A model generated the notes under the pieces. The model did not search any database and was not told the origin of the DNA. It saw nothing but the letters and a program-made list of their open reading frames with translations. Both the position numbers and the translations under genes were made by a program. 64,000 nucleotides of DNA from Desulfocarbo indianensis (GTDB lineage: Bacteria; Desulfobacterota; Desulfarculia; Desulfarculales; Desulfarculaceae): the NCBI GenBank assembly GCA_001184205.1, contig LBMP01000001.1, positions 1,454,001 through 1,518,000 on the forward strand, in the 5' to 3' direction. This document shows, piece after piece, positions 33,549 to 42,918 of the stretch; position 1 is the stretch's first letter; every line of letters starts with the position of its first letter.

Positions 33549-34428
33549 GCGTCACCCCTTTCGGCCGTTTGATAACATTGCTCGATGACCCGCCCGGCCA
33601 GCACCTGCACCATCTTGCGGCGGTAGGCGGCCGTGGCCCGCACGTCGTCTATGGGCCGGCAGGCGCGCACGCAGGCCGCCGCCGCCCGCGTGAGAAGCTG
33701 GGGATCGGGTTTCTGGCCGGCCAGCATGGCCTCGGCCTCGGGGCAGCGCAGCGGGGTGGGCGCCACCGCGGCCAGGGCCAGGCGGGCCTCGATGATGACG
33801 CCATCCATGTCCAGGGCCAAAAAGCCGGCCACGCCCACGGCGGCGATGTCCACCTTGCTGCGGGCCGAAAGCCGCAAATAGGCCGAGCCGCTGCGGCGGG
33901 GCGGCGAAGGCACCCGGATGGCCTCCATGATCTCCATGGGCTCCATCACGTTCAGGCCGGGGCCGCTGAAAAACTCGGTCAGGGGCACGTGCCGCCGGCC
34001 GCCGCGCTCCACCAGGATCACGGCCGCCTTGTAGGCCAAAAGCGGGGCCGCGGTATCGGCGCTGGGCGCGGAGTTGACAATGTTGCCGGCCACGGTGCCC
34101 ATGTTTCTTATCTGGGTGGTGGCCATCACCGAGCAGGCGTGCGCCAGGCCGGGATAGTGCTTCATCACCTCGGGGTTAAGGGCCACGTCGGCCAGGCGGG
34201 CGCCGGCCCCGATCACCAGGCCGTCGTCCTCATGAAAGGTGATGCGGTTGAGGCCCGGCACCCGGTTCAGGCTGACCACGTGATGCACGTCCATGAGGCC
34301 GGCCCTGAGCTTGGGCACCAGGTCGGTGCCGCCGGCCAGGATCTTGCCGTTGGTGCGGTACATGCCCACCAGGTCCAGGGCCTGTTCCAGGTTCTGCGGC
34401 TGATGAAAAGTGAAGCGGGGGGTGGGCA

Positions 34429-34429
<1 letters not shown>
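33545..34429 (-). CDS. Molybdenum hydroxylase FAD-binding subunit
   Basis: A 294-residue medium subunit of the xanthine dehydrogenase family (CoxM/XdhB type). FAD-binding segments are LAGGTDLVPKLRAG and TTQIRNMGTVAGNIVNSAPSAD. The C-terminal CO dehydrogenase flavoprotein domain follows. The inserted four-Cys [4Fe-4S] loop of 4-hydroxybenzoyl-CoA reductase HcrB is absent, arguing against that enzyme. ATG 34429 has AGGAGG seven bases upstream. Its stop overlaps the large-subunit start, and its start overlaps the small-subunit stop. Confidence 0.93.
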
Positions 34430-34920
<491 letters not shown>

Positions 34921-35042
34921 CTTTTGCCTCGCTTGTTGGGGTAGGTGGGTTAATTGGCAGGAAATACGCTGTAATATTTTAGATGGCCTAGAATGTAGCA
35001 TCCCTGAGGGGCTTGGTCAAGCTTTGGTTTTTAGGTACGCAT

Positions 35043-35060
35043 CGTTCATTATAGTGAACG
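35043..35060. promoter_or_regulatory. Dyad operator candidate for the Mo-hydroxylase operon
   Basis: CGTTCA-TTATAG-TGAACG, a perfect 6-bp inverted repeat with a 6-base spacer, 123 bases upstream of the first operon gene. Sites of this shape suit IclR, TetR or GntR-type regulators. None is encoded nearby. Confidence 0.5.
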
Positions 35061-35114
35061 GTGGAGATGCTGGGGGTGAGGGCGGGGGGCGTTTTGTTAA
35101 GAGGTTTTTTCAGG

Positions 35115-35171
35115 GGGGAACCCCCTCGATCTCGAAAAAGAAGGGGTTCCCCGGGAGCCCCCTCGATCTCT
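35115..35171. repeat. GGGGAACCCC inverted repeat with direct repeat
   Basis: GGGGAACCCC (35115-35124) and GGGGTTCCCC (35143-35152) form a 10-bp stem. CCCCCTCGATCTC occurs twice (about 35121 and 35158). It looks like a small dispersed palindromic repeat; I see no second copy in the window. Confidence 0.55.
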
Positions 35172-35595
35172 TCAGGCTGATTGCCGTCGTAAATATTAGC
35201 TAAAATTTAAATATGTTATCCCGGAAATCCTAATACGGGAGAATCTGTCTGGACCCTTGCAGTAAATATGAAGTGATTTGGCTTCGAGTTTTTACGGTGA
35301 ATCCTTCCAATTAGTGTTTAGTCCTGTGCAATGCTTGGCGCGACTTAATAGAGGGCCCGCGGAGTAGAATGGACTCTATCCCTTGAGGCTTGAGCTTGCT
35401 TGCAATGTGTGAACTCTAAACCCGGCCTATACTCTTTTTGCTTGCATCGCCTGCTTACAATCTTTCGGCCAGCGCACCCACCCGATGCCACTTGGCATAA
35501 AACCCCGGATGGAAGCCCTTCAACAAGGCCCAAGCTTCACCGATTGACCGGATCTAATCCGGGGCGCCCTTCACTCGTTCCGGATCTTGCCCCGT

Positions 35596-35642
35596 AAAAA
35601 GTCCGCGCCCAGGCTCTGCATTAACAGAACCCGGGCGCGGAC
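35596..35642 (-). terminator. Terminator of the first FN3-like gene
   Basis: GTCCGCGCCC/GGGCGCGGAC perfect 10-bp stem, followed on the minus strand by TTTTT. It begins 17 bases after the stop codon. The same hairpin occurs after the paralogous gene. Confidence 0.85.
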
Positions 35643-35658
35643 AATGGTGCATCGCCCC

Positions 35659-38274
35659 TTAACGGCAGGGATACTCGCAGAAAGAGGTGCGGAAGCGCAC
35701 TATGTGTCCGTAGGCGGCGCCGTATTCATTGGTAGCAAAGGCGCGCGCGTAATACACCTTCTCCGCCTGCAACCCGCTTATGGTGGCGCTGAACTCACCG
35801 ACACCGCTGCCCGCGTTCACCACGTTGTCGGTGACCTTGGGATGGGGCGAGGTGGACCAGCAGACGCCGCGAGCGGTCACCGGACCGCCGCCTTCCATGA
35901 CAACTTCGCCGCTCATCGTCACGCTGTCATTGCCGAGACCGCTGTAGCCCAGGGTCCGCACGGTGGGCGCGGCGGGATGAGCCGAGTGGAAGAAATACTG
36001 CGCGCCATAGGAAGTGCCCGCGCTATTGGTGGCATAGGCCCGCACGTAATAGCCGGCATCCTGGCTGAGGTCCGTGATGGCGCTGTGGAACGCGCCGGCG
36101 CCATCGCCGTCCTCGGAATGCGGCCCGCTCAAGTCCGGGTTGGGCGCGGTGGACCAGCACACCCCGCGCGCGGTTACCGCGGTTTGCCCGCTGTTGGTCA
36201 CATACCCGCCGGAGAGCGCCGAGCTTGCGGTCTCGCCGTAGGGCGCGGTGGTGATCACCCTGGGCAGGGCGTCGCTGGAAGCGGTGAATATCTTCTCCTG
36301 GCCGAATGAGGTGCCGGTGTCGTTGATGGCGTACGCCCGCAAATAATAGGTGTTCTCAGAGGCAAAGCCGGTGAGGTTCCCGGAAAACGCGCCGCTCCCG
36401 CTTCCCATGGGGGCGCGCTGGTTGTTCAGGTTGGGCCTGGGCGCGGTGTCCCAAACCACCCCGCGCTCGGTCACCGGGCCGGAGCCCTGGCCGGTCACCT
36501 CGCCGCCCAAGGTGGCCGAGCTGGCCGTGATGTCCTGGGGATCGGCGGTGTATACCGTGGCCAGGGAGGGATCCGCGGTCACGAAGCTGACGTTGGCGCC
36601 GTAGCTGGTTCCGTATTCATTGCTGCCATAGGCGCGCAGATAATAGGTGGTGCCCGCCTCAAGTCCGCTGACGAATTCCTGGAACCCGCCCAGGCCGGAA
36701 CCCGCGCTCATGTGCCCGTCGGCGGTGGTCGGGTTGGCCGAGGTGGACCAGCACAGTCCCCGGTCGGTGACAGGGGCCGAGCCTTCTTTCAGCACCGCGC
36801 CGGAAATCTCGGCCCCGTCCGAGGTGACGAACCAGGGAGCAAAGGTGGTTGCCGTGGGAGTGCCCTGGCCGGTCATGAAGAACACTGGTCCGCCGTAGCC
36901 GGTGCCGTCTGCGTTGGTGGCATAGGCTCGCAGATAGTATGCCGTGTTCGGCGGCAGCCCGCTCAGATGGCTGGTGAAAGAGCCGGCCCCTTTGCCGTCC
37001 GAGGTGTGGGAATCGTTGATTGTGGGAATTTGCGAGGTGGACCAGCACACGCCCCGGGCCGTGACCGGGGAAAGACCCGGCGAGGTCACCTGGCCGCCGG
37101 ATACCGCGCCGGTGGCGCTGACGTGGCTGACCGGGTCGGTGGTCACCGTGGGCAATGTACAGACCGGGCCATAACCGAATCTGCCCACGTTTGCGTAGAA
37201 TTCGTGGGTAAAGGAATCACCATGGTCTGTAAAACTCGCAAAGCCCATGAGCAGCTTGCCATCGGAGCTGGCCGCCAGGGAGGGACCTTCAGCATTGCCC
37301 TTGCTCCAAAGGTGCGCTCCGGTGCCGCCTTGCCACTTCACCTTGTCATGGTTCCAATGGCCGTAGCGGTAATAGGTTTGATAGTCGCGTGTGCTCTGGT
37401 GGAGTTCAACCACGGCTCCATTGGAAATGGCCACGGTGGGCGTCTGGCCGGAGCCTTCGTATTCATGGGAACCGCTCCAGGAAATCTCGTCAGCCTTGCT
37501 GGCCAGGCGGCCCGTCTTCATATAGAGAGCGTGTGGTTTGAAGATATTGGTGGAGCCGTGATGCGCCTCCACCAGGCTGACTCCGTCTTTCAAGTCCACC
37601 GCCACATAGGGATAGCTGCCATGGTCATAGTGATGGCCTTTTTCCGATGACCAATGAATGGCTGAACGTTCCGGGTCAAACCGGCCGATTTGGTAATAAA
37701 GGTATTCGGTATAAAGACCCTCATGCACCGTGACGACTCTGTCGTCGTTGGTAATGGCGATGCTGGGGGTACGCCCATATATTTCAGTATAAGTGGGCTC
37801 TTGGCAGCCCCAGCCTATGCCATGGCCGGAGCCGCGCACCTTGCAGGCTAAATACACAAACCGGTTATCGGACTCAAAGGCGAAAACCGCATGACCGTGG
37901 TCGTTGATGGCCACCGACGGCCTGGTGGTGTTTTCTCCGATGGTCATGCTGTATGGCTGACCAAACCAAACCGATCCGTCGCTGACCGAGCCAAAATAGA
38001 TATTGATTTGTTTGTTGAGGGCGCCGAAAACATACACCATGACCGCGTAATTTTCAGAGATGGCCACCGCGACGGGAAGGTCATCGTCATAATCGGAAGC
38101 CAACTGCGTCAAAAATTCGGGCCCGGGCATATCAATCCAGGCGCGCTCATCGCACGCGCCGTTTTCCGCCGCCATAACCGGCGGCGCCGACAATACCGCC
38201 AGGGCCAGGCAAAGAGCCGTCACAAGCAAAAGTCCGTATTTCAGCGGCTTTTGCTGAATGGTGCTGCCAGTCAT
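35659..38274 (-). CDS. Secreted FN3-like repeat protein, paralogue A
   Basis: An 871-residue exported protein. The signal peptide (YGLLLVTALCLALAVLSAPPVMAA) precedes an N-terminal head of about 350 residues. This head has repeated WD/propeller-like strands (VAISNGAVVELHQSTRD, VAINDHGHAVFAFESDNRF). Five C-terminal FN3-like repeats of about 93 residues follow (375-871). Each contains PVTxRGVCWST near its start and YYxRAYATNxxGTxYG near its end. Such repeats are surface stalks or adhesion modules. It ends SFCEYPCR with two cysteines. It has its own leader and terminator and is the downstream copy of a tandem pair. Ligand or substrate is unknown. Confidence 0.88.
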   Translation of the reverse strand: MTGSTIQQKPLKYGLLLVTALCLALAVLSAPPVMAAENGACDERAWIDMPGPEFLTQLASDYDDDLPVAVAISENYAVMVYVFGALNKQINIYFGSVSDGSVWFGQPYSMTIGENTTRPSVAINDHGHAVFAFESDNRFVYLACKVRGSGHGIGWGCQEPTYTEIYGRTPSIAITNDDRVVTVHEGLYTEYLYYQIGRFDPERSAIHWSSEKGHHYDHGSYPYVAVDLKDGVSLVEAHHGSTNIFKPHALYMKTGRLASKADEISWSGSHEYEGSGQTPTVAISNGAVVELHQSTRDYQTYYRYGHWNHDKVKWQGGTGAHLWSKGNAEGPSLAASSDGKLLMGFASFTDHGDSFTHEFYANVGRFGYGPVCTLPTVTTDPVSHVSATGAVSGGQVTSPGLSPVTARGVCWSTSQIPTINDSHTSDGKGAGSFTSHLSGLPPNTAYYLRAYATNADGTGYGGPVFFMTGQGTPTATTFAPWFVTSDGAEISGAVLKEGSAPVTDRGLCWSTSANPTTADGHMSAGSGLGGFQEFVSGLEAGTTYYLRAYGSNEYGTSYGANVSFVTADPSLATVYTADPQDITASSATLGGEVTGQGSGPVTERGVVWDTAPRPNLNNQRAPMGSGSGAFSGNLTGFASENTYYLRAYAINDTGTSFGQEKIFTASSDALPRVITTAPYGETASSALSGGYVTNSGQTAVTARGVCWSTAPNPDLSGPHSEDGDGAGAFHSAITDLSQDAGYYVRAYATNSAGTSYGAQYFFHSAHPAAPTVRTLGYSGLGNDSVTMSGEVVMEGGGPVTARGVCWSTSPHPKVTDNVVNAGSGVGEFSATISGLQAEKVYYARAFATNEYGAAYGHIVRFRTSFCEYPCR

Positions 38275-38450
38275 GGTGCTATTAACTCCGTTCCTCGGGT
38301 TTCGCAGAGCGGGCAGGCAATCACGTAACCAACCCGAAAATTTTGCCAGGCTTTACCTTGCAAGTAAAGCGCATACAGCCCAATAGACATGCTGGGAATA
38401 GCCACAGATTTCATTTACGCCTGTGTGCAAGCCGCTGAATCGTGATCAGC

Positions 38451-38499
38451 AAAAAAGTCCGCGCCCGAAATCCGAATTCGAGAGAACCCGGGCGCGGTC
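38451..38499 (-). terminator. Terminator of the second FN3-like gene
   Basis: GTCCGCGCCC pairs with GGGCGCGGTC (one mismatch), followed on the minus strand by TTTTTT. It lies 17 bases after the paralogue B stop and is homologous to the terminator at 35596-35642. Confidence 0.85.
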
Positions 38500-38515
38500 A
38501 ATGGAGGATCGGCCC

Positions 38516-41131
38516 CTAGCGGCAGTTATACTTGCAGAAGGTGGTTCGGAAATGCACGATATGCCCATAGGCGGCGCCGTATTCATTGGCAGCAAAGGCG
38601 CGCGCGTAATACACCTTCTCCGCCTGCAACCCGCTTATGGTGGCGCTGAACTCGCCCAGGCCGGAGCCCGCGTTCACCACGTTGTCGGTGACCTTGGGAT
38701 GGGGCGAAGTTGACCAGCAGACGCCGCGCGCCGTCACCGGGCCGCCGCCGGGGGTGACAACCTCGCCGCTCACCGTCACGCCGTCATCGCCAAGATCGCT
38801 TAAATCCAGGGTTTGCACGGTGGGCACGGCGGGATGAGCCGAGTGGAAGAAATACTCTTCGCCATAGGAAGTGCCCGCGCTATTGGTGGCATAGGCCCGC
38901 ACGTAATAGCCTAAATCCCGGGTGAGGCCCGTGATGGCGCTGTGGAACTCGCCCGTGCCATCGCCGTCCTCGGAATGCGGTCCGCTCAAATCAGGCTTGG
39001 GCGCGGTGGACCAGCACACCCCGCGCGCGGTTACCGCGGAATGCCCGCCGTAGGTCACATACCCGCCGCAAAGCGCCGAGGTGTCGGTCTCGCCGTAGGG
39101 CGCGGTGGTGATCACCCTGGGCGGGGCGCCGCTGGAAGTGGTGAATATCTTCTCCTGGCCGAACGAGGTGCCAGTGTCGTTGATGGCATACGCCCGCAAA
39201 TAATAGGTGTTCTCTGAGGCAAAGCCGGTGAGGTTCCCGGAGAACGCGCCGGTCCCGCTTCCCATCTCGGCGCGCTGGTTGTTCAGGTTGGGCTTGGGGT
39301 TGGTGTCCCAAACCACCCCGCGCTCGGTCACCGGGCCGGAGCCCTGGCCGGTCACTTCGCCGCCCAGGGTGGCCGAGTTGGCCGTGACGCCCAGGGGGTC
39401 GGCGGTGTAGACCGTGGCCGGGGAAGGATTCGCGGTCACGAAGCTGACGTTGGCGCCGTAGCCGGTTCCGTATTCATTGCTGCCATAGGCCCGCAGATAA
39501 TAGGTGGTGTTCGCTTGCAGCCCGTCGAAGAATTCCTGGAACCCGCCCAGGCCGGAACCCGCGCTCACATGCCCGTCGGCGGTGGTCGGGTTGGCCGAGG
39601 TGGACCAGCACAGTCCCCGGTCGGTGACAGGGGCCGAGCCTTCTTTCACCACCGCGCCGGAACCCACCGCTTCGCCGGCGGTAACAAACAAGGGCGCGAA
39701 GGTGGCCGCCGTGGGCGTGCCCTGGCCGGTCATGAAGAACACTGGTTCGCCGTAGCCGGCGCCGTCTGCGTTGGTGGCATAGGCTCGCAGATAGTATGCC
39801 GTGTTCGGCGGCAGCCCGCTCAGATGGCTGGTGAAAGAGCCGGCCCCTTTGCCGTCCGAGGTGTGGGAATCGTTGATTGTGGGAATTTGCGAGGTGGACC
39901 AGCACACGCCCCGGGCCGTGACCGGGGAAGAGCCGGGCGTGATCACCTTGCCGCCCGACACCGCGCCGGTGGTGCTGATATGGCTGATGGATTCTGTCTG
40001 CACCCTGGGCCAGGGGCAGTTCAAGTCGTAGCCCAAATAGCCGAGGCCGCCGTAGAGGAGCTTGGGCGGCGTATATGTTACTCGAAAAACGTCCATGAGC
40101 ACCCTGCCGTGGGAGGCCGCCACGCAGGGGAAGAGATCGTTCCCCTTGCCCGAACTCCAAGGATGGCCGCCCGTTCCCCCCTGCCATTCAATGGTATTAT
40201 CATCAGTAACAATGCCGTATCTGTAATAGCAAAGCTCAGCCCCCCGATGCATCGCCACCACGACCTTGCCATCCAAAGCCACCTTGGGAAACACGCCGTC
40301 CGTTTCATATATATGGGATTCGCCCCACACCAATGAGCCATCGCTTTCATTGAGATGCCCCACCTGATAGTAAAGCTTGTCAGTGTAATTGGATTTGTCG
40401 TGATGCACCTCCACCACGGAATCGCCGCTCATGGCCACAGTGCTATAAATGCCGCTGCCATAGGTAGATGCGTAATACCAACGCACAGATTTATCGGGCG
40501 CAACGAATTTACCGACTAGGTGCTGCAAATCATGATGCCCGTCGCCGTCTTCAAAGGTGAACACCACCCATCCCTTGTTATTGATGGCCACGCTTGGTTC
40601 AAAGCCCGCGTAGAGCTGCTCTTTACATGAACCGCATTCCAGGCTGGCGGCGTCGCCGGAGCCGGTCACCTGGCAGGCCTGAAATATAATCCGTCTTCCA
40701 GCTATTCCAGCCATGATGACAACCTGGCCTTGATCATTGAGAGCCACGGACGGATTGGAATTCCCCGTATCGGCGGCGTGCACCGTGTGGACATGATTAA
40801 AAGTAAAATCAATGGAATCGCCCGACACTTTGCCCACGGTAGCCTTGTAGACCGTGCCAACGGCAGGTGAGTAATCTGCCCAGACCAGGACCGCGTGTTC
40901 TTTGTTTAGAGCAATAGCGCTGGACAGTCCCCAGTCAAAGCTGTCGGGCATAAAAGCCAGCTCGTTGGCCTGAGGCGGTTGAATCCAGGCTTGAGGCACG
41001 CATTCGCCGCCGTCGGCCGCGTGGACGGGGGAGGCGGGCGCCGCCGCTGAAATTGCCAGCCCCAGGCAGAGAGCAGTTGCAAATAAGAGTAAGCGTTTCA
41101 GATTCCTCAGCCGTACATCGTCATTAATCAT
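38516..41131 (-). CDS. Secreted FN3-like repeat protein, paralogue B
   Basis: Exactly the same length (871 residues) and layout as paralogue A, with signal peptide LLLFATALCLGLAISAAAPASPVHA. Its N-terminal head is clearly different (ALNKEHAVLVWADYSPAVGTV, VALNDQGQVVIMAGIAG) but keeps the same strand pattern. The five FN3-like repeats are nearly identical to paralogue A, with stretches of over 150 identical bases at a constant offset of 2857. The leaders also share motifs (GATTGCCTG and CGGAGTT before the start). The pair probably arose by tandem duplication, with stalks homogenised and heads diverging. Confidence 0.88.
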   Translation of the reverse strand: MINDDVRLRNLKRLLLFATALCLGLAISAAAPASPVHAADGGECVPQAWIQPPQANELAFMPDSFDWGLSSAIALNKEHAVLVWADYSPAVGTVYKATVGKVSGDSIDFTFNHVHTVHAADTGNSNPSVALNDQGQVVIMAGIAGRRIIFQACQVTGSGDAASLECGSCKEQLYAGFEPSVAINNKGWVVFTFEDGDGHHDLQHLVGKFVAPDKSVRWYYASTYGSGIYSTVAMSGDSVVEVHHDKSNYTDKLYYQVGHLNESDGSLVWGESHIYETDGVFPKVALDGKVVVAMHRGAELCYYRYGIVTDDNTIEWQGGTGGHPWSSGKGNDLFPCVAASHGRVLMDVFRVTYTPPKLLYGGLGYLGYDLNCPWPRVQTESISHISTTGAVSGGKVITPGSSPVTARGVCWSTSQIPTINDSHTSDGKGAGSFTSHLSGLPPNTAYYLRAYATNADGAGYGEPVFFMTGQGTPTAATFAPLFVTAGEAVGSGAVVKEGSAPVTDRGLCWSTSANPTTADGHVSAGSGLGGFQEFFDGLQANTTYYLRAYGSNEYGTGYGANVSFVTANPSPATVYTADPLGVTANSATLGGEVTGQGSGPVTERGVVWDTNPKPNLNNQRAEMGSGTGAFSGNLTGFASENTYYLRAYAINDTGTSFGQEKIFTTSSGAPPRVITTAPYGETDTSALCGGYVTYGGHSAVTARGVCWSTAPKPDLSGPHSEDGDGTGEFHSAITGLTRDLGYYVRAYATNSAGTSYGEEYFFHSAHPAVPTVQTLDLSDLGDDGVTVSGEVVTPGGGPVTARGVCWSTSPHPKVTDNVVNAGSGLGEFSATISGLQAEKVYYARAFAANEYGAAYGHIVHFRTTFCKYNCR

Positions 41132-41351
41132 GCCGCAATAAACTCCGATCCCAAGGTTTCGCGCGGCGTTCAGGCAATCGCGCGATCAATCCGGGGATTT
41201 TGGCAAATTATTTTCTTGAAGTAAAGGACGCCACTCAAAAAGCCCAATAGCTATCCCAGGAATTCGCCGCGCGGCCTGACTCACACAAAAACCTCTCCGG
41301 AATTACCGGGGCGGTTCAGGGTTTGCAAGAAAAGAAGCTACGGGGCGTTGG

Positions 41352-42149
41352 TTATTGGGCATCGCCGCTTAAGGCCGGGGAGAGTTGCTCCGCCGGAGTG
41401 AACAGCCGCCGCCGGGCCAGGGTCACCGCCGCCACGCTGCCCAGGGTGGTGGAGCCCACCAGCATGAGCATGACCACGATCTGGTATTTGATGGCGATCA
41501 CCGGATCGGCCCCGGCCAGAATCTGGCCGGTCATCATGCCGGGGATGAAGACCACGCCCACCCCCATCATGGAGTTGAGGGAGGGGATCATGCCGGCGCG
41601 CACCGCCGCCGCGAACATGCCGGCGGTGGCCTCGGAGCGGTCCGCGCCGAGGCTCAATAGCATCTCCACCTCGTCGCGGCGGTTGCGCACGTCGCTGAAC
41701 AGGCGGTCCAGGCTGAGGGCCATGGCGTTCATGGAATTGCCCACCACCATGCCGCCCAGGGGCAGGAAAAAGCGCGGGTCCCACCAGGGCTCGGCCCGCA
41801 CCACCAGGCCCACCACCAGAATGCTCACCACCATGTAGGAAAGCAGCATGGAGCTGAACACCGGCCAGAACACCGGCACGCCCTGGCCCTTGACCCTCCC
41901 GGCCACGATGCGGGCGGCGAAGAAGATCATGCCCGCGAAGAGAACCAGGGTGAGCCAGGATATCCGCCACTGGAAAACATAGACCAGCACGTAGCCCATG
42001 AGGAAAAGCTGGGCAAAGGTGCGCGCCGTGCCCACCAGGATGTCCCTGCCCAGGCCCAGCTTGAGCCAAAGGGAGGCCCCGGCGGCCAGGAGCACGAAGA
42101 CCAGGGCCAGGCCCAGTTGCCAGGGCTCTATCGCCGGGATGTTGTTCAC
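41352..42149 (-). CDS. fetB: FetB-like iron/metal export permease (UPF0014)
   Basis: A 265-residue membrane protein of the UPF0014/YbbM family with about seven helices. Family stretches are TARTFAQLFLMGYVL, FLPLGGMVVGNSMNAMALSLDRL and ALSLGADRSEA, with PSLNSMMGVGVVFIPGMMTGQILAG. It starts at GTG 42149 after GGGAGGAAGC and overlaps the end of the ATPase gene. E. coli FetAB exports iron and helps in peroxide stress; the function here is inferred from that family. The presence of the Feo import operon 7 kb away makes iron balance a reasonable context. Confidence 0.9.
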   Translation of the reverse strand: MNNIPAIEPWQLGLALVFVLLAAGASLWLKLGLGRDILVGTARTFAQLFLMGYVLVYVFQWRISWLTLVLFAGMIFFAARIVAGRVKGQGVPVFWPVFSSMLLSYMVVSILVVGLVVRAEPWWDPRFFLPLGGMVVGNSMNAMALSLDRLFSDVRNRRDEVEMLLSLGADRSEATAGMFAAAVRAGMIPSLNSMMGVGVVFIPGMMTGQILAGADPVIAIKYQIVVMLMLVGSTTLGSVAAVTLARRRLFTPAEQLSPALSGDAQ

Positions 42150-42814
42150 GCTTCCTCCCTCAGCCCGCCCCCCTCCAGGGTGATGGAGCGCACCGGGCCC
42201 GCGCCGGAGTGGGGCTCCAGATGGCTCACCATGATCACCGCCCGGCCCTCTCCGCCACGGAATTCGCCGGCCAGGCGTTCGATGATGAGGCGCGATTCCT
42301 GGTCCAGGGCCGAGACCGGCTCGTCCAGCAGCAGCGCCTGGGGCTCCATCAAAAGGGTGCGGGCCAGGGCCAGGCGCTGTTTCTGCCCCACGGAAAGGGT
42401 CTGGGCCTGGTCTGCCAGCTTGACTCCCCCCAGGCGCAGGCGCTCCAGCCAGCCGGTCAGCTCGGACTCCGCGGGCGGTACGGCCCCCTTGGCCGCGCGC
42501 AGGCCGAAAGATAAGAGCAGGTTTTCCCGCACCGTGCCAGGCGACATCACCGGCGTCTGGGCCACCAGGGCCACCCGCCGCCGCAGTTGGACAGGTGGGA
42601 TGGCCTCCAGGGGCGCGCCGAATAGAGAAATGACGCCCCGGCTGGGCGAGATCAGCCGGTTGATGAGGCGCAGCAGGGTTGATTTGCCGCCGCCCGAAGG
42701 GCCTTTCAGCCAGACCAACTCGCCGGCCTCCACCGTCAGGCTGACCCCGGCCAGCACCTCCGCCCCGCCGGGCGGGGCATAGCTCACCGCATCTATGGCT
42801 ATGATAGGTCCCAT
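42146..42814 (-). CDS. fetA: FetA-like ABC ATPase
   Basis: A 222-residue ATPase. Walker A is GPSGGGKST, the Q loop VAQTPVM, the signature LSVGQKQRLALAR, Walker B ALLLDEPVSALD and the switch His in MVSHLEP. The length and order with an UPF0014 permease identify the FetA/YbbL type. Its TGA stop overlaps the GTG of fetB. It follows the DUF362 ferredoxin gene by 104 bases on the same strand. Confidence 0.92.
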   Translation of the reverse strand: MGPIIAIDAVSYAPPGGAEVLAGVSLTVEAGELVWLKGPSGGGKSTLLRLINRLISPSRGVISLFGAPLEAIPPVQLRRRVALVAQTPVMSPGTVRENLLLSFGLRAAKGAVPPAESELTGWLERLRLGGVKLADQAQTLSVGQKQRLALARTLLMEPQALLLDEPVSALDQESRLIIERLAGEFRGGEGRAVIMVSHLEPHSGAGPVRSITLEGGGLREEA

Positions 42815-42918
42815 ATGGCGTAGTGTAGGCTATCCCTGGCCCAAGCCGAGTTACAAGCCGGCGGCAAAGGGCGGGCGCGCCCGCCAAAGCCACGCGGGCC
42901 GGCGCGCGCCTTTTTCGC

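Larger units (their letters stand above)
34921..35595. other. Intergenic region upstream of the Mo-hydroxylase operon
   Basis: About 675 bases without a credible gene. It contains the TGAACG dyad (35043-35060), a GGGGAACCCC inverted repeat with a duplicated CCCCCTCGATCTC (35115-35171), and AT-rich sequence near 35180-35300. Confidence 0.5.

Noticed and set aside
30930..33572. 880-residue plus-strand reading frame
   Set aside because: Antisense shadow of the Mo-hydroxylase large subunit.
35659..41131. Possible CRISPR or long direct repeats
   Set aside because: Repeats are in-frame FN3-like coding modules and a tandem gene duplication, not short palindromic repeats with spacers.
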